Source of the DNA: Flavobacteriales bacterium | Lineage (GTDB): Bacteria > Bacteroidota > Bacteroidia > Flavobacteriales > Flavobacteriaceae | Direction of reading: 5' to 3' | Assembly (NCBI GenBank): GCA_011524905.1 | Contig: WTJI01000022.1 | Location: 1 to 64,000 of the forward strand | Length of the DNA: 64,000 bases | Shown here: one piece after another, positions 1 through 9,778 of the stretch | How the letters are laid out: every line of letters begins with the position of its first letter | Numbering within the stretch: the stretch's first letter is position 1 | Notes under the pieces: generated by a model | Database searches by the model: none | What the model was told of the DNA's origin: nothing | Seen by the model: only the letters and a program-made list of their open reading frames with translations | Translations under genes and position numbers: made by a program

Positions 1-100
1 AATCGACCGTTTATCGATATTTTATTGCCACCTATCGCTAAAAATGCATCTTTACATCACCAGAACATAAGTAGGTTAAGTTCATGGTAAGATTTGGGGC

Positions 101-130
101 AAAAAAGGAGGAATTTATTCCTCCTTTTTT
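101..130 (-). terminator. Terminator of the superoxide dismutase gene
   Basis: A perfect inverted repeat (AAAAAAGGAGGAA - TTTA - TTCCTCCTTTTTT) lies directly after the sod stop codon. The T-run belongs to the stem, so it would work in both directions. Bases 1-100 upstream of it hold no gene that I can see. Confidence 0.85.
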
Positions 131-135
131 ATTTT

Positions 136-744
136 CTATCGGTTGGCTTCAAATCTTTTGGCAACTTCTTCCCAATGTATCAGACTGAAAAAAGCCTCGA
201 TATAATCGGGTCTTCTGTTTTGGTAATTCAAATAATAAGCATGTTCCCAAACATCAATCCCTAAAATGGGTGTTCCCTCACAGCCCACGCCAGACATCAA
301 TGGATTGTCTTGGTTCGGCGTACCACAAACTTCAAGTTTACCCCCGGTCTGAACGCACAACCAAGCCCATCCAGAGCCAAACTGAGTTGCAGCTGCTTTG
401 GAAAAAGCATCTTTGAAGGCATCAAAAGAACCAAAGCTGGCATCAATAGCTGAGGCCAAGTCTCCAGCTGGTAAACCGCCACCATTTGGGCTTAGTACTT
501 CCCAAAATAAGCAGTGGTTATAATAACCGCCGCCATTGTTTCGAACGGCACCATTGCTCATATCGAGCCCTTTAAGAATAGCTTCGATCGATTGGTTTTC
601 AAGTTCAGTCCCAGCAATTGCTGCGTTGAGCTTCGTGGTGTACCCTTGGTGGTGTTTGCCATGGTGTATTTCCATAGTTCTGGCGTCAATGTGTGGCTCT
701 AATGCATCGGGTGCATAAGGGAGCGCAGGTAATTCAAACGGCAT
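136..744 (-). CDS. sodA: Superoxide dismutase, Mn/Fe family, probably Mn type
   Basis: Converts superoxide to oxygen and hydrogen peroxide in the cytoplasm. 202 aa, the normal length. The four metal ligands are visible: H27 (MEIHHGKHH), H77 (NHCLFW), and D164 and H168 in DVWEHAYY. Metal preference is read from two second-shell positions. The residue equivalent to the active-site Gln of Fe enzymes (AAQVWNH) is Gly here (GGGYYNH), and Gln is present at 145 (PNQD), as in Mn enzymes. No signal peptide. The gene stands alone, with its own terminator at 101-130 and a possible -7 box at 770-777. It is divergent from the addA-like gene. The family is certain; the metal is inferred from sequence and could be cambialistic. 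Confidence 0.96.
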   Translation of the reverse strand: MPFELPALPYAPDALEPHIDARTMEIHHGKHHQGYTTKLNAAIAGTELENQSIEAILKGLDMSNGAVRNNGGGYYNHCLFWEVLSPNGGGLPAGDLASAIDASFGSFDAFKDAFSKAAATQFGSGWAWLCVQTGGKLEVCGTPNQDNPLMSGVGCEGTPILGIDVWEHAYYLNYQNRRPDYIEAFFSLIHWEEVAKRFEANR

Positions 745-769
745 AATTTTCTGTGTTTTAGTGTTTATG

Positions 770-777
770 CAAAAGTA
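770..777 (-). promoter_or_regulatory. Putative -7 box of sodA
   Basis: On the minus strand this reads TACTTTTG, a full match to the Bacteroidetes TAnnTTTG box, 25 nt before the sod start codon. A TTG lies 12 nt upstream, which is too close for a good -33 element, so only the -7 box is well supported. Confidence 0.45.
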
Positions 778-800
778 AAATTTCTTTTACAATGAGCTTC

Positions 801-835
801 TTTGGATGGATTCAAAAAACGTACATTTAAATTTG
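801..835 (+). promoter_or_regulatory. Promoter of the addAB-like operon
   Basis: TTTG at 801-804 and TAAATTTG at 828-835 match the Bacteroidetes -33 and -7 elements with 23 nt between them. The -7 box ends only 9 nt before the ATG at 845, so the mRNA leader would be a few nucleotides at most. Confidence 0.6.
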
Positions 836-844
836 ATTCAATAA

Positions 845-3800
845 ATGCCAAAGCAAGGATTTCATATCATCAATGCCGCTGCTGGCTCTGGTAAAACGTA
901 TACCCTGGTATTACATTATTTGGAGCAATTGTTGGCCACACCCCAGAAAGACAGCTACCAAAGCTTATTGGCTATGACCTTTACCAATAAAGCGGTCAAT
1001 GAAATGAAGGAACGTATCTTGAAAGTTCTTTCATTATTGGCTAAAGGGGAAAATCATGACATGAAAAAAACCTTGTTGGGTCGTTTGCAACTCAGCGAAG
1101 AAGAATTGCAATGGCGTGCAGAAAACAAATTGCGAAGTTTGTTACACCACTACAGTGCATTTGAAGTAACCACCCTTGACAGTTTTACCCATAGTGTTAT
1201 CCGAACCTTTGCATTCGATTTGGGTTTGTCTCAATCATTTGAGCTTATCATTGATAGTCAGCCCTTTATTCATGATCTAGTGGAGCAACTGGTCAATAAG
1301 GTGGGGTTATCTCCCTCATTAACTAGTTTGTTAACCGAATTTAGTTTGAGTAAAATAGGGGATGAAAAAAGCTGGGATGTCACACATGACCTCAATGCTT
1401 TTGCTCCTATTTTGATGCGGGAAAATGATCGAGTCCCTTTACAGAGTCTTCGTTCCATTGACAGTAATGGTTTTCAATCAGACAGAAAAAGACTTGAGGT
1501 TCACGCTTTAGCTTTAAAACAAGATATTCAAGTGTCAGCACAAGCTTGGCTAGACAAATTAGAAAATTTAGGTCTTTCAAAAGGGGTTTTTTCACGGGAG
1601 ACACTCCCCAATCACTTTAGACGTTTAGCTGATTTTTCGGAAAGAAGTAGCGCTAAAATTCGCAAGTGGTATGATTCAAAACTGGAGCAACAATTAGAAG
1701 CTGGTTCAGGTTTTTTTAAAAAAGATATTGATGCACAAAAAAAAGCGCTGATTGGAGAAATTACTCCAGAGTTGATTGCCGCTTTTCAATCAACAAAAAA
1801 CCTGACATACCAATACCTTTTTTCACGTGCTTTACTCACCCAGTGGGTGCCCCTGTCACTTTTGGGTACGCTGGAACGCAGCCTACAAGAACAACAATTA
1901 ACGCAGAACCGAATGCTGTTAGGGCGATTTAACGAAAGAATTGCAGCATTGGTAAAAAATCAGCCTGTGCCTTTTATCTACGAACGTTTAGGTACTCGCT
2001 TTCAGCACTATTTTATTGATGAATTTCAAGATACCTCCCTGTTACAGTGGCAAAATTTAATTCCACTCATTTCACATGCTTTAGAAAATTTTGAGGGTGG
2101 ATCTCTATTGCTAGTCGGTGACCCCAAACAGGCAATTTATCGCTGGCGGGGTGGCGATGTTCAGCAGTATGTTGACCTTTTACAAGAAAAATCGCCTTTT
2201 CAACGTAAACCTCAGATCGACAGTCTTAAAAAAAACTACAGGAGTTACAGTAACTTGATAGCATTCAACAATACTTTTTTTGCTTTTGCTGGTCAGTATT
2301 TGAAAAACACCTTTCACCAGAATTTATTTGGTGAGTCACTGCAGCAACAAATCAACGACAAAAGCGGAGGTACCGTTGCCATTCATCGAATTGAGGCCAA
2401 AAAAACAGTTGCTGAACGGGCAGAATTATATGCCGATAAAATAGTGGCCCTCGCTCAAGATTTTCGAAAAGAGGGTTATCAATGGAAGGACATCACAATT
2501 CTAATCCGACAAAAAAAACAAGCCCAAGCACTTGTTAAAGCTTTGCAAGAAGCAGCCATTCCTGCTTTATCATCCGATTCTTTATTACTTGGCAGTAGTG
2601 AAAAAATACAATGGGTGATACAACTTCTTCATCTAAGTGCTTTTCCAGAAGACAAATCGGCTATGTTGGGCGTCTTAAGTTACATCAGAACACATCGACA
2701 ATCGGAAATGGCATATCATGATTTTATGCTCACCTACCTTAATACAGATATTTATCAGTTTTTTAAAGATCTGAATCGAGATTTTGATTGGCAATATGAT
2801 CTAGATATCTCAAAAGGGTTAAATGTCTATGAGACTATGGTCTACTTATTTGCTTGTTTTTCAGATTTGTTAACTGTTGATGCCTATACCCAGCGTTTAT
2901 TTGACGTGATATTTGAATTTTCAGATCAATACTCCTCACATACTTTAGATTTTTTGAAGTATTGGGAGCGAGAAGTAGAACACCTCACGATTCCACTTCC
3001 TACATTGACTGACGCCGTCCAAATCATGACAGTACATAAATCGAAGGGACTGGAATTTCCTATTGTAATTTATCCTTTTTTGGAAGATCGTTTTGCTCCC
3101 TCCTCAAAGGATTATGTATGGTATCCCCTTGGTAGCAGTCCAGTTGAGGATGTCCCTTGGGCAAGGTTGTCTTTTAGTGCGGCAATTGCTACGTATGGTG
3201 ATGTTGGTCAAAAACTTTATCAGAAAAAACAAACCAATGCAGCACTCGATGCAATGAATCTGCTTTACGTTGGATTTACCCGAGCTATTGGGCAATTACA
3301 TTTGATCACACCTGAACAAAATAAACCCTCTAAAGAACCAACTTATACCACCATCTTAAATGATTTTGTGTTAAAGCAAGGGGGCTCCTCCAACGCTGAA
3401 AGTTATTTTTGGAGCCAAGAAAAGTCCACTGTGCCGAAAGCGAATGATACAACACCAACACAATGGGTTGAAAATTCTAGTAGCCTCCAATGGCGGGTGC
3501 GACTCTTACCCGAAAGGAAACTCCAACATCTGGCACGTGATTTTGGAATCCTCATCCATGATTTATTGAGTAAAATAAGGTCAGCCGATCAGCTTGATTG
3601 GGTCATTGCATTGGCAGTTCAAGCAGGACAAATTACAGAGGAAAAAGCAAGCGAGGTGCGGCAAATACTAATAGAAGTTATTGATCATCCTGCACTGAAA
3701 GCCGCTTTTGATGAAACACAAACTGTTTGGATTGAGCAAGATATATTATTACCCGATGGGAAAAGTTTACGTCCCGACAGAGTTGTCGTACAGAACAATC

Positions 3801-3955
3801 AAGTTACTGTAATTGATTTTAAAACAGGCCAAGCCCAAGAAAAGGATCGTATTCAAATATTGGAATACGGTAAAGTGATTAAATCCATGGGTTACAGCAT
3901 CCAGAATTATCATTTGGTGTATATCGGCAAGCCCTTAACAATTGAAAGTTTTTAA
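845..3955 (+). CDS. addA: AddA-like helicase-nuclease (UvrD/RecB family)
   Basis: Large subunit of a RecBCD/AddAB-type machine that unwinds and resects double-strand ends for recombination. 1036 aa. Superfamily 1 helicase motifs run in order: Walker A AAAGSGKT at 11-18, TFTNKAVNEMKER just after, FIDEFQDTS near 390, GDPKQAIYRWRGGD near 425, TVHKSKGLEFP near 727 and LLYVGFTRA near 804. A RecB-type PD-(D/E)xK nuclease closes the protein (RPDRVVV...VIDFKTG, about 975-992). The partner gene follows after 11 bp in the same direction. Family assignment is firm. The name AddA rather than RecB rests on the AddB-like neighbour and the absence of recC and recD here. Confidence 0.9.
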   Translation: MPKQGFHIINAAAGSGKTYTLVLHYLEQLLATPQKDSYQSLLAMTFTNKAVNEMKERILKVLSLLAKGENHDMKKTLLGRLQLSEEELQWRAENKLRSLLHHYSAFEVTTLDSFTHSVIRTFAFDLGLSQSFELIIDSQPFIHDLVEQLVNKVGLSPSLTSLLTEFSLSKIGDEKSWDVTHDLNAFAPILMRENDRVPLQSLRSIDSNGFQSDRKRLEVHALALKQDIQVSAQAWLDKLENLGLSKGVFSRETLPNHFRRLADFSERSSAKIRKWYDSKLEQQLEAGSGFFKKDIDAQKKALIGEITPELIAAFQSTKNLTYQYLFSRALLTQWVPLSLLGTLERSLQEQQLTQNRMLLGRFNERIAALVKNQPVPFIYERLGTRFQHYFIDEFQDTSLLQWQNLIPLISHALENFEGGSLLLVGDPKQAIYRWRGGDVQQYVDLLQEKSPFQRKPQIDSLKKNYRSYSNLIAFNNTFFAFAGQYLKNTFHQNLFGESLQQQINDKSGGTVAIHRIEAKKTVAERAELYADKIVALAQDFRKEGYQWKDITILIRQKKQAQALVKALQEAAIPALSSDSLLLGSSEKIQWVIQLLHLSAFPEDKSAMLGVLSYIRTHRQSEMAYHDFMLTYLNTDIYQFFKDLNRDFDWQYDLDISKGLNVYETMVYLFACFSDLLTVDAYTQRLFDVIFEFSDQYSSHTLDFLKYWEREVEHLTIPLPTLTDAVQIMTVHKSKGLEFPIVIYPFLEDRFAPSSKDYVWYPLGSSPVEDVPWARLSFSAAIATYGDVGQKLYQKKQTNAALDAMNLLYVGFTRAIGQLHLITPEQNKPSKEPTYTTILNDFVLKQGGSSNAESYFWSQEKSTVPKANDTTPTQWVENSSSLQWRVRLLPERKLQHLARDFGILIHDLLSKIRSADQLDWVIALAVQAGQITEEKASEVRQILIEVIDHPALKAAFDETQTVWIEQDILLPDGKSLRPDRVVVQNNQVTVIDFKTGQAQEKDRIQILEYGKVIKSMGYSIQNYHLVYIGKPLTIESF

Positions 3956-3966
3956 AGCGAGCGCTT

Positions 3967-6687
3967 ATGGACACTTTTCTTGCACAAGTAGCTAAAGAAA
4001 TTTTACAATCTCCATTCACATTGTCAGAGGTAAAAGTTGTATTACCCTCGCAGCGAGCGGTTCGTTTTTTGAAAAAAGCCTTTTCAGAAGCAATTCAGCA
4101 GCCAGTGATCAGTCCGCAAATACTTTCAATTACCGAGTTTGTTACAGCGCTGTCAGGTTTACAAGCCCAACCTCCATTATCTTTGTTGTTTACTTTTTAT
4201 GAGAGTTATCAGGCAGTGGTATCCAGAGAAGAGCAAGAAAGTTTTGATCAATTTTTGCACTGGGCTCCCACGCTATTACAGGATTTCAATGACCTTAGTG
4301 CACATCGTGTGCCTAAAGACAAGATATTTTCTTATTTAACTGAGGTTGAGCAGCTAAAAGAATGGGCTAGGAATGATTTGCAAACTCCATTGACTAAAAA
4401 TTACATCAAGTTTTGGAAACAAATGCCCCGTTTACATGACCATTTGATAACGAAGTTGCAAGAACAGAAAAGCGGTTTTTTGGGGATGCTGTTCTCCGAA
4501 GCAGTTGATAACATGACTTTGTATTTAGAGCACACTTCAGACTACCACTATTTGGTTGGATTCAATGCACTAACCCAATCAGAGTCCCTACTGATCCAAG
4601 AAATATTGAGCCAAGGTCGAGGAGAAATACTTTGGGATTTAGATCGGGTATTGTATGAAGATGTAGACCATGCAAGCAGCAGATTTATTCGTTCCTATTT
4701 TAAGTCGTGGAAAGCCCTGATGGGACAAGAACCGCAGTGGCTAGGAACCCATTTTTCTTCTTCCAAAAAGGTACAAATTGCTGGCGCAACTTCAGCTGTT
4801 CAACAAGTCCAATATGCAGCCCAGTTAGCACAGTCATTAACTCAAAAATACCCTGATGAAAAAATAGCACTGGTATTGGGCGACGAATCCTATCTAATTC
4901 CTGCTTTATCAGCCTTTGATGCAGATTTTGATCAGTGGAATGTCACGATGGGCTATCCATTAATTCAAACCCCTGCTGCAGAACTACTTGTTCAATGGAT
5001 AGATATTCATCAAGCCGCAACGGAAAAAAGATTAGCACTTCATGCGGTGGAAAAATTATTGCTTAGTGCGTCATTACAAACGTATTTCAGAGCGCAAGGT
5101 TGGAGTATGAATACCCACCTAAACAATGCAAAAAAAAGAAATCGCGCATTTATTACATTGGGCGAACTTTTAGATTGGTGTTCAGATGACCTATGGCATT
5201 GGCTATTTACCCCATTGAGTCACCCTTCTGACCTTTTGGAGCGAATGCATTGTTTTTGTATCAAACTACAGTCTTACTTTTTTACAACAGCAAAGGATAG
5301 TTTGTTAGGATCATATTTCTATTCAATGGAGTTAATGATACAGCAAATTATAGAAGCAAGTAAGGGGAAAGATATTTTGAACAAGCTGGTCTTGATTCGC
5401 GTATTGATCAATGACGCTCTGCGGCAAGCATCCCTTGATTTTGTTGGCGAGGCCACCCAAGGTTTGCAGGTAATGGGTCTACTGGAGACCCGACTGTTAG
5501 ATTTTGATCGCGTAGTAATTACCCATCTAAACGAAGGCAATTTACCCGCAGGCAAAACGGCTAATACCTTTTTACCCTTCGAGGTTAAAAAAGAATTTGG
5601 GGTGCCAACATATCACGAAAAAGATGCCATTTTCACCTATCATTTTTATCGGTTACTTCAACGCGCTCAACATGTCTATTTGACCTATGATGCATCTGAA
5701 GCAGGCCTAGGAGGTGCTGCCCCAAGCCGATTTATATACCAATTAGAATTATTTGCTCCTGCTGCCATGCAAATTGAAAGGATCCAACTACAAGCTCCAT
5801 TTGGTCTTGCTATTTCTAATCAAATAGAAGTTGTAAAAACAGAATCGGTTATGAAAAAACTTCACCAAATAGCGGCACAAGGTTTTTCACCCTCCGCCTT
5901 GACACATTATTTAAGGGATCCGATGGCATTTTATGAAGAACGGATACTCGGGATTAAAGCGCCAATTACAGCCGACGAAACTGTTTCATATCGTGATCAA
6001 GGCAATGTGTTACATGCTGTTTTAGAAGAATTATACATCCCATTCCAAAAAAGCCTGTTAACGGAAGAAAATATTCGGTTAATGTTGAAAGACTTAAAAG
6101 GAGTACTACAAAAACATTTTGAAAAGATATATGGTACAAGTGAAGATTTAGAGGGTCGGAATTATTTGATTTTTCAAGTTCTTGAAACCTATTGTAAAAG
6201 GTTTTTGAAAAGTGAAATAAAACGGATAAAAACGGGACAACAGATAGAAATACTTGGTTTGGAAGTCCCCTTTAGCATTGACTTACCTGTACCAGGTGTA
6301 AACATTCCTGTAAAACTTCGGGGCACTGTGGATCGTATAGATCGGGTGGATGGACAGCTCCGCATTGTAGATTATAAGACTGGAGAGATAGCTCCAAAAG
6401 CATTGTCAATTGAGCTAGAGGGCATGGATTTCGATGATCCCAAAACAGCAGTTTCTTTTCAGGTGTTGACCTATGCCTATCAATATCTCCAACAATTTCC
6501 TACACAACATATTACAGCGGGTGTCATTGCTTTAAAATCGATACAAAGTCAACTAAACCTTTACTGGCAGGACAGCAATCCAGGCGTTCTTAACCGTGAG
6601 AATATTGTTCACTTTGAAACTTTTTTACACCGATTAATACTTGAAATTCTTAATCCCAATATCCCTTTTCAAAGGAAGATTGAATGA
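3967..6687 (+). CDS. addB: AddB-like nuclease subunit (PD-(D/E)xK family)
   Basis: Predicted second subunit of the end-resection complex. 906 aa. The N-terminal region (VLPSQRAVRFLKKAF near residue 22) resembles an inactivated helicase fold: I see no Walker A P-loop, which Bacillus AddB has. The C-terminal third carries the nuclease signature: LRDPMAFYEE near 648, GNVLHAVLEELY shortly after, then RGTVDRIDRVDG...RIVDYKTG near 783-800 with the Asp and Lys of PD-(D/E)xK. The cysteine set that holds the iron-sulphur cluster in Bacillus AddB is not evident. It follows the addA-like gene by 11 bp and shares its promoter. The call rests on domain order and context. Confidence 0.82.
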   Translation: MDTFLAQVAKEILQSPFTLSEVKVVLPSQRAVRFLKKAFSEAIQQPVISPQILSITEFVTALSGLQAQPPLSLLFTFYESYQAVVSREEQESFDQFLHWAPTLLQDFNDLSAHRVPKDKIFSYLTEVEQLKEWARNDLQTPLTKNYIKFWKQMPRLHDHLITKLQEQKSGFLGMLFSEAVDNMTLYLEHTSDYHYLVGFNALTQSESLLIQEILSQGRGEILWDLDRVLYEDVDHASSRFIRSYFKSWKALMGQEPQWLGTHFSSSKKVQIAGATSAVQQVQYAAQLAQSLTQKYPDEKIALVLGDESYLIPALSAFDADFDQWNVTMGYPLIQTPAAELLVQWIDIHQAATEKRLALHAVEKLLLSASLQTYFRAQGWSMNTHLNNAKKRNRAFITLGELLDWCSDDLWHWLFTPLSHPSDLLERMHCFCIKLQSYFFTTAKDSLLGSYFYSMELMIQQIIEASKGKDILNKLVLIRVLINDALRQASLDFVGEATQGLQVMGLLETRLLDFDRVVITHLNEGNLPAGKTANTFLPFEVKKEFGVPTYHEKDAIFTYHFYRLLQRAQHVYLTYDASEAGLGGAAPSRFIYQLELFAPAAMQIERIQLQAPFGLAISNQIEVVKTESVMKKLHQIAAQGFSPSALTHYLRDPMAFYEERILGIKAPITADETVSYRDQGNVLHAVLEELYIPFQKSLLTEENIRLMLKDLKGVLQKHFEKIYGTSEDLEGRNYLIFQVLETYCKRFLKSEIKRIKTGQQIEILGLEVPFSIDLPVPGVNIPVKLRGTVDRIDRVDGQLRIVDYKTGEIAPKALSIELEGMDFDDPKTAVSFQVLTYAYQYLQQFPTQHITAGVIALKSIQSQLNLYWQDSNPGVLNRENIVHFETFLHRLILEILNPNIPFQRKIE

Positions 6688-6723
6688 AATTAGTATTTTT
6701 ATACCGAAGACTTAACTATAATT

Positions 6724-7575
6724 ATGTCAGACAAAAAGGGGGTAAAAAAGGAAGATACCAATTGGTTTATCCGGCTCATAACCTTAGGGGATCGATTTGA
6801 TACGCAAGATTTTTTCGACCGATTCAAAAAAGCATTTGTAGAGTTTTTGGTCGTTTTTTTTGGGGTATTGATTTCTTTTTCAGTAGAACGACAAGGTGAG
6901 AGTTTTGGAGACCGTCAAGATGGTATTGAAAACCTAAACAATCTACGCGAAGAAATTCAAAAGATTAAATCTTACACCCAAGATTATGCAGAAGAAATAA
7001 GCTGGGTATCAGAAATATACCAAAAACAATACCGTGCTTGGGAAGTCGATAACGATAGTGTTTTTCTACAGTTATACGAAGATGAAGAAGGGTCAATTTA
7101 CATTGCACCCATGGGGTTGTATACACAGCGGAATCCTTTCGATCCACCTCGTGTAACTTATGACGCTATCAAACTTGACGGCACGTTTCGTTTGTTAGAT
7201 ACCGAAGTTGGAAAAAAAATGACGGACACCTATGATGGCTCTGACTTGAAGTACCTCATTGAAAATACGGGTAAGATCGAAGAATCCTATGTCAATCAGT
7301 TTATCGATAGAATCGCCAACCGTTGGGTTTTTGATTTGGAGAATGTAGATGTAGAGGATAATGAATTTTGGATTAAAAACAGAAAATATATCCAGGCAGA
7401 TAAATTCATGAAATATAACCTATTCAAACGCCTAGACTTGTGGAATAACGAAATTACATATCAGTTAGAGCAATATGTAAACGTCTTAGATGAAAGTCTT
7501 CAGATGTTGGATTCAGTCATCAAAGACAAAGATGAAGAAATTGAGATTATATGGTGGGTTATTGATTATAAATAG
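6724..7575 (+). CDS. Uncharacterised membrane-anchored protein, DUF6090-like layout
   Basis: I do not recognise a function. 283 aa with one hydrophobic segment at about 39-57 (FVEFLVVFFGVLISFSV), followed by NLREEIQKIKSY and a long acidic, charged, mostly helical domain. A single early membrane helix followed by an EI-rich soluble domain is the layout of Bacteroidetes DUF6090-type proteins; this similarity is from memory and may be only general. No enzyme motif seen. It lies 36 bp after the addB-like gene and may be co-transcribed with it. Its last 17 bases overlap the convergent crtI gene. Confidence 0.6.
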   Translation: MSDKKGVKKEDTNWFIRLITLGDRFDTQDFFDRFKKAFVEFLVVFFGVLISFSVERQGESFGDRQDGIENLNNLREEIQKIKSYTQDYAEEISWVSEIYQKQYRAWEVDNDSVFLQLYEDEEGSIYIAPMGLYTQRNPFDPPRVTYDAIKLDGTFRLLDTEVGKKMTDTYDGSDLKYLIENTGKIEESYVNQFIDRIANRWVFDLENVDVEDNEFWIKNRKYIQADKFMKYNLFKRLDLWNNEITYQLEQYVNVLDESLQMLDSVIKDKDEEIEIIWWVIDYK

Positions 7576-9028
7576 CTTCTTCAATAAGTCCCGCCACTAA
7601 TTTTCCAGAAATCAAAGCAGGTGGAACACCTGGACCAGGAACTGTCAACTGACCACAAAAATAAAGCCCTTCCACTTTTTTGCTTTTGAGTTTGGGTCTT
7701 AAGAACGCCGTTTGGAAAAGTGTGTTAGCCATTCCATAGGCATTCCCTTTGTAGGAGTTATATTCACTAACAAAATCTTTGACACAAAAAGATTCATTGA
7801 AGAGAATGTGGGGTTTGATGGCTTGATCGGTTAGTTTCTCTAATCGGTTAATAACAATATCAAAGTATTTTTCGCGCAAGCTTTGGTTGTCTTCAATACC
7901 TGGTGCAATAGGGATAAGAATAAACATGGCTTCATTCCCTTTAGGCGCCATAGTTGAATCTGTGATGGATGGAAAGTTAGCATAGAAAAGTGGCTCTGTA
8001 GGCCATTCGGGGCGATCATAGATTTGTTGCGCATGCTTGTCGAAATCCACATCAAAAAATAAAGTATGGTGATGGACATTTTTCACTTTCTTATCCAATC
8101 CAACATAAAATAAAAGTGAACTCGGAGCGAATGTTTTTTTGTCCCAATAGGCCTCATCATACATACGGAATGACTTGGGTAAGAGGGTTTCAGTATGGTG
8201 GTAATCGGCACCACTCAATACAAAATCGCCATCAATTTGCTGGCCATTGGTTTCAATAGCAACAGCTCTGCCTTTTTCCACAATTATTTTTTCAACAGGG
8301 CTGTTGGTGTGAAATTGCACGCCTAGTTCTTCGGCCAAAGCGACCATTGCTTTTACAATAGAGTACATTCCTTTGTCGGGATGCCAAGTTCCCAATCCAA
8401 AATCAGCAAAATTCATAAAGTTGTAAAACGCAGGTGTATTTTGGGGTTTAGCACCTAAGAATAACACTGGGAACTGGAGTATTTGTCTAAGCTTTGGATT
8501 CTTAAACTTTCTAACGACTTGCTTTTTTATATTGGTAAGAAAATAGCCAAACTTTTTGATGGTCTTTGCAGTTACTAGTTCCAGAGGAGAGATGCCTGGA
8601 CGATAAACCAAATCCAAGATAGCGATATCATAATTGGTCCGGGCTTCTTTAATGAAGGATTGTAATTTTTTACCACTTCCTTTTTCTTCTTTTTCAAAAA
8701 CCTTGTAAATCTTATCAAGTGAGTCTCCGATTTCGATAGTATCACCTTTACCAAAATAAACTTGATAACCAGGGTCCAAGCGAAGTAGATTGTAGTAATC
8801 AGCAGGTTTTTTGCCAAAATCACTAAAGTATTTTTCAAAAACGTCGGGCATCCAATACCATGAAGGGCCCATGTCGAAGGTAAAACCATCTTTTTTTAGC
8901 TGCCTAGCACGTCCTCCTAATGAATCATTCTTTTCGAATACATGGACTTCGTGTCCCATCTGCGCTAAATAACTGGCAGAAGACAAAGAAGAAAATCCAC
9001 TACCAAGAACAAGAATTTTTCTTTTCAT
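7559..9028 (-). CDS. crtI: Phytoene desaturase (CrtI family)
   Basis: FAD-dependent desaturase that turns phytoene into lycopene-type products, probably membrane-associated. 489 aa, the usual length. Starts with the dinucleotide-binding fold LVLGSGFSSLSSASYLA followed by VFEKNDSLGGRAR. The C-terminal FAD motif reads LYFCGQLTVPGPGVPPALISGK, the bacterial CrtI form. In many flavobacteria crtB (phytoene synthase) follows crtI; here the next minus-strand position is only a convergent overlap with an unrelated gene, so crtB must be elsewhere. A -7 box (TATCTTTG) 7 nt before the ATG suggests its own, nearly leaderless transcript. A related desaturase lies at 10847-12319; this one is the more typical CrtI. 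Confidence 0.92.
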   Translation of the reverse strand: MKRKILVLGSGFSSLSSASYLAQMGHEVHVFEKNDSLGGRARQLKKDGFTFDMGPSWYWMPDVFEKYFSDFGKKPADYYNLLRLDPGYQVYFGKGDTIEIGDSLDKIYKVFEKEEKGSGKKLQSFIKEARTNYDIAILDLVYRPGISPLELVTAKTIKKFGYFLTNIKKQVVRKFKNPKLRQILQFPVLFLGAKPQNTPAFYNFMNFADFGLGTWHPDKGMYSIVKAMVALAEELGVQFHTNSPVEKIIVEKGRAVAIETNGQQIDGDFVLSGADYHHTETLLPKSFRMYDEAYWDKKTFAPSSLLFYVGLDKKVKNVHHHTLFFDVDFDKHAQQIYDRPEWPTEPLFYANFPSITDSTMAPKGNEAMFILIPIAPGIEDNQSLREKYFDIVINRLEKLTDQAIKPHILFNESFCVKDFVSEYNSYKGNAYGMANTLFQTAFLRPKLKSKKVEGLYFCGQLTVPGPGVPPALISGKLVAGLIEEAIYNQ

Positions 9029-9035
9029 ACTAGGG

Positions 9036-9043
9036 CAAAGATA
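9036..9043 (-). promoter_or_regulatory. Putative -7 box of crtI
   Basis: Minus-strand TATCTTTG, a full TAnnTTTG match, 7 nt before the crtI ATG at 9028. No clear -33 TTTG is visible at the right distance. Confidence 0.45.
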
Positions 9044-9072
9044 GTTGAAATCTGTTTATCGCTTGATGCGCA

Positions 9073-9777
9073 CTAGCGTTCTTTTCTGCGTTTTGCAGCG
9101 ATAATTTCTTCAACAAAGGATGCGCTAATAATACCGGTAGGAATAGCAACAATACCAATTCCAACCAATGAGATGATGGCAGCAAATGCTTTACCTCCAA
9201 CAGTGATTGGGTAAACATCCCCATAACCCACAGTAGCAAGAGAAACAGTGGCCCACCAGATTGATTCAGTGATACTACTAAATTTTTCAGGTTGGGCTTC
9301 ATTTTCTAAAAAGTAGATGGCTGAAGCTGAAAAAAGTATGGTTAGTATTGAAAGAAATAGGGTGAATTTCAGTTCATTACGCACTGCAGACAAGGCTTGA
9401 ACAAATAATTTCAATGAGGCACTGTCTCTGCCCAATTTAAAGATTCGTGTTAACCTAAATAGTCTTAGTATACGTACAAATCGACCATCAATTTTAATAA
9501 ATTGATTTAAGTAAAATGGCAGAATAGATATCAGATCAATGAGTCCGAAAGTACTAAATATATATTTAGAAGCGCCTTTGATTCCAGCGCTTTTAAATCC
9601 TACGACAATTCGGTAAAAATATTCAAATGAGAAAATAATTATTGATATCAATTCAAAGACGTAAAAATAATCCTGATAAACTGCCCTTATTGAGGCATGA
9701 GACTCTAAAATCATCGCGATAACATTCGCTATGATTAAAGTGTATATGAACTTGTCAAATTTATCAGGTACCTTCAT
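9073..9777 (-). CDS. Voltage-gated-type potassium channel subunit
   Basis: Six-helix inner-membrane K+ channel; tetramers would conduct K+. 234 aa. Helices as read: S1 7-27, S2 37-59, S3 72-92, S4 about 98-117 with regularly spaced arginines (RFVRILRLFRLTRIFKLGR), S5 134-158, then pore helix and selectivity filter TVGYGD, then S6 about 195-215. The filter is a canonical K+ filter. The charged S4 supports voltage sensing, although gating cannot be read from sequence. No cytoplasmic RCK or cyclic-nucleotide domain follows S6. One nucleotide downstream of a 27-codon membrane micro-ORF (9779-9862), so the two are probably translated together. It sits between crtI and the crtA-like gene with no obvious link to pigment. 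Confidence 0.92.
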   Translation of the reverse strand: MKVPDKFDKFIYTLIIANVIAMILESHASIRAVYQDYFYVFELISIIIFSFEYFYRIVVGFKSAGIKGASKYIFSTFGLIDLISILPFYLNQFIKIDGRFVRILRLFRLTRIFKLGRDSASLKLFVQALSAVRNELKFTLFLSILTILFSASAIYFLENEAQPEKFSSITESIWWATVSLATVGYGDVYPITVGGKAFAAIISLVGIGIVAIPTGIISASFVEEIIAAKRRKER

Positions 9778-9778
9778 T

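Noticed and set aside
9030-9302. 90-aa minus ORF within the channel gene
   Set aside because: Alternative-frame shadow of the S6/pore region; the channel frame has all expected motifs.
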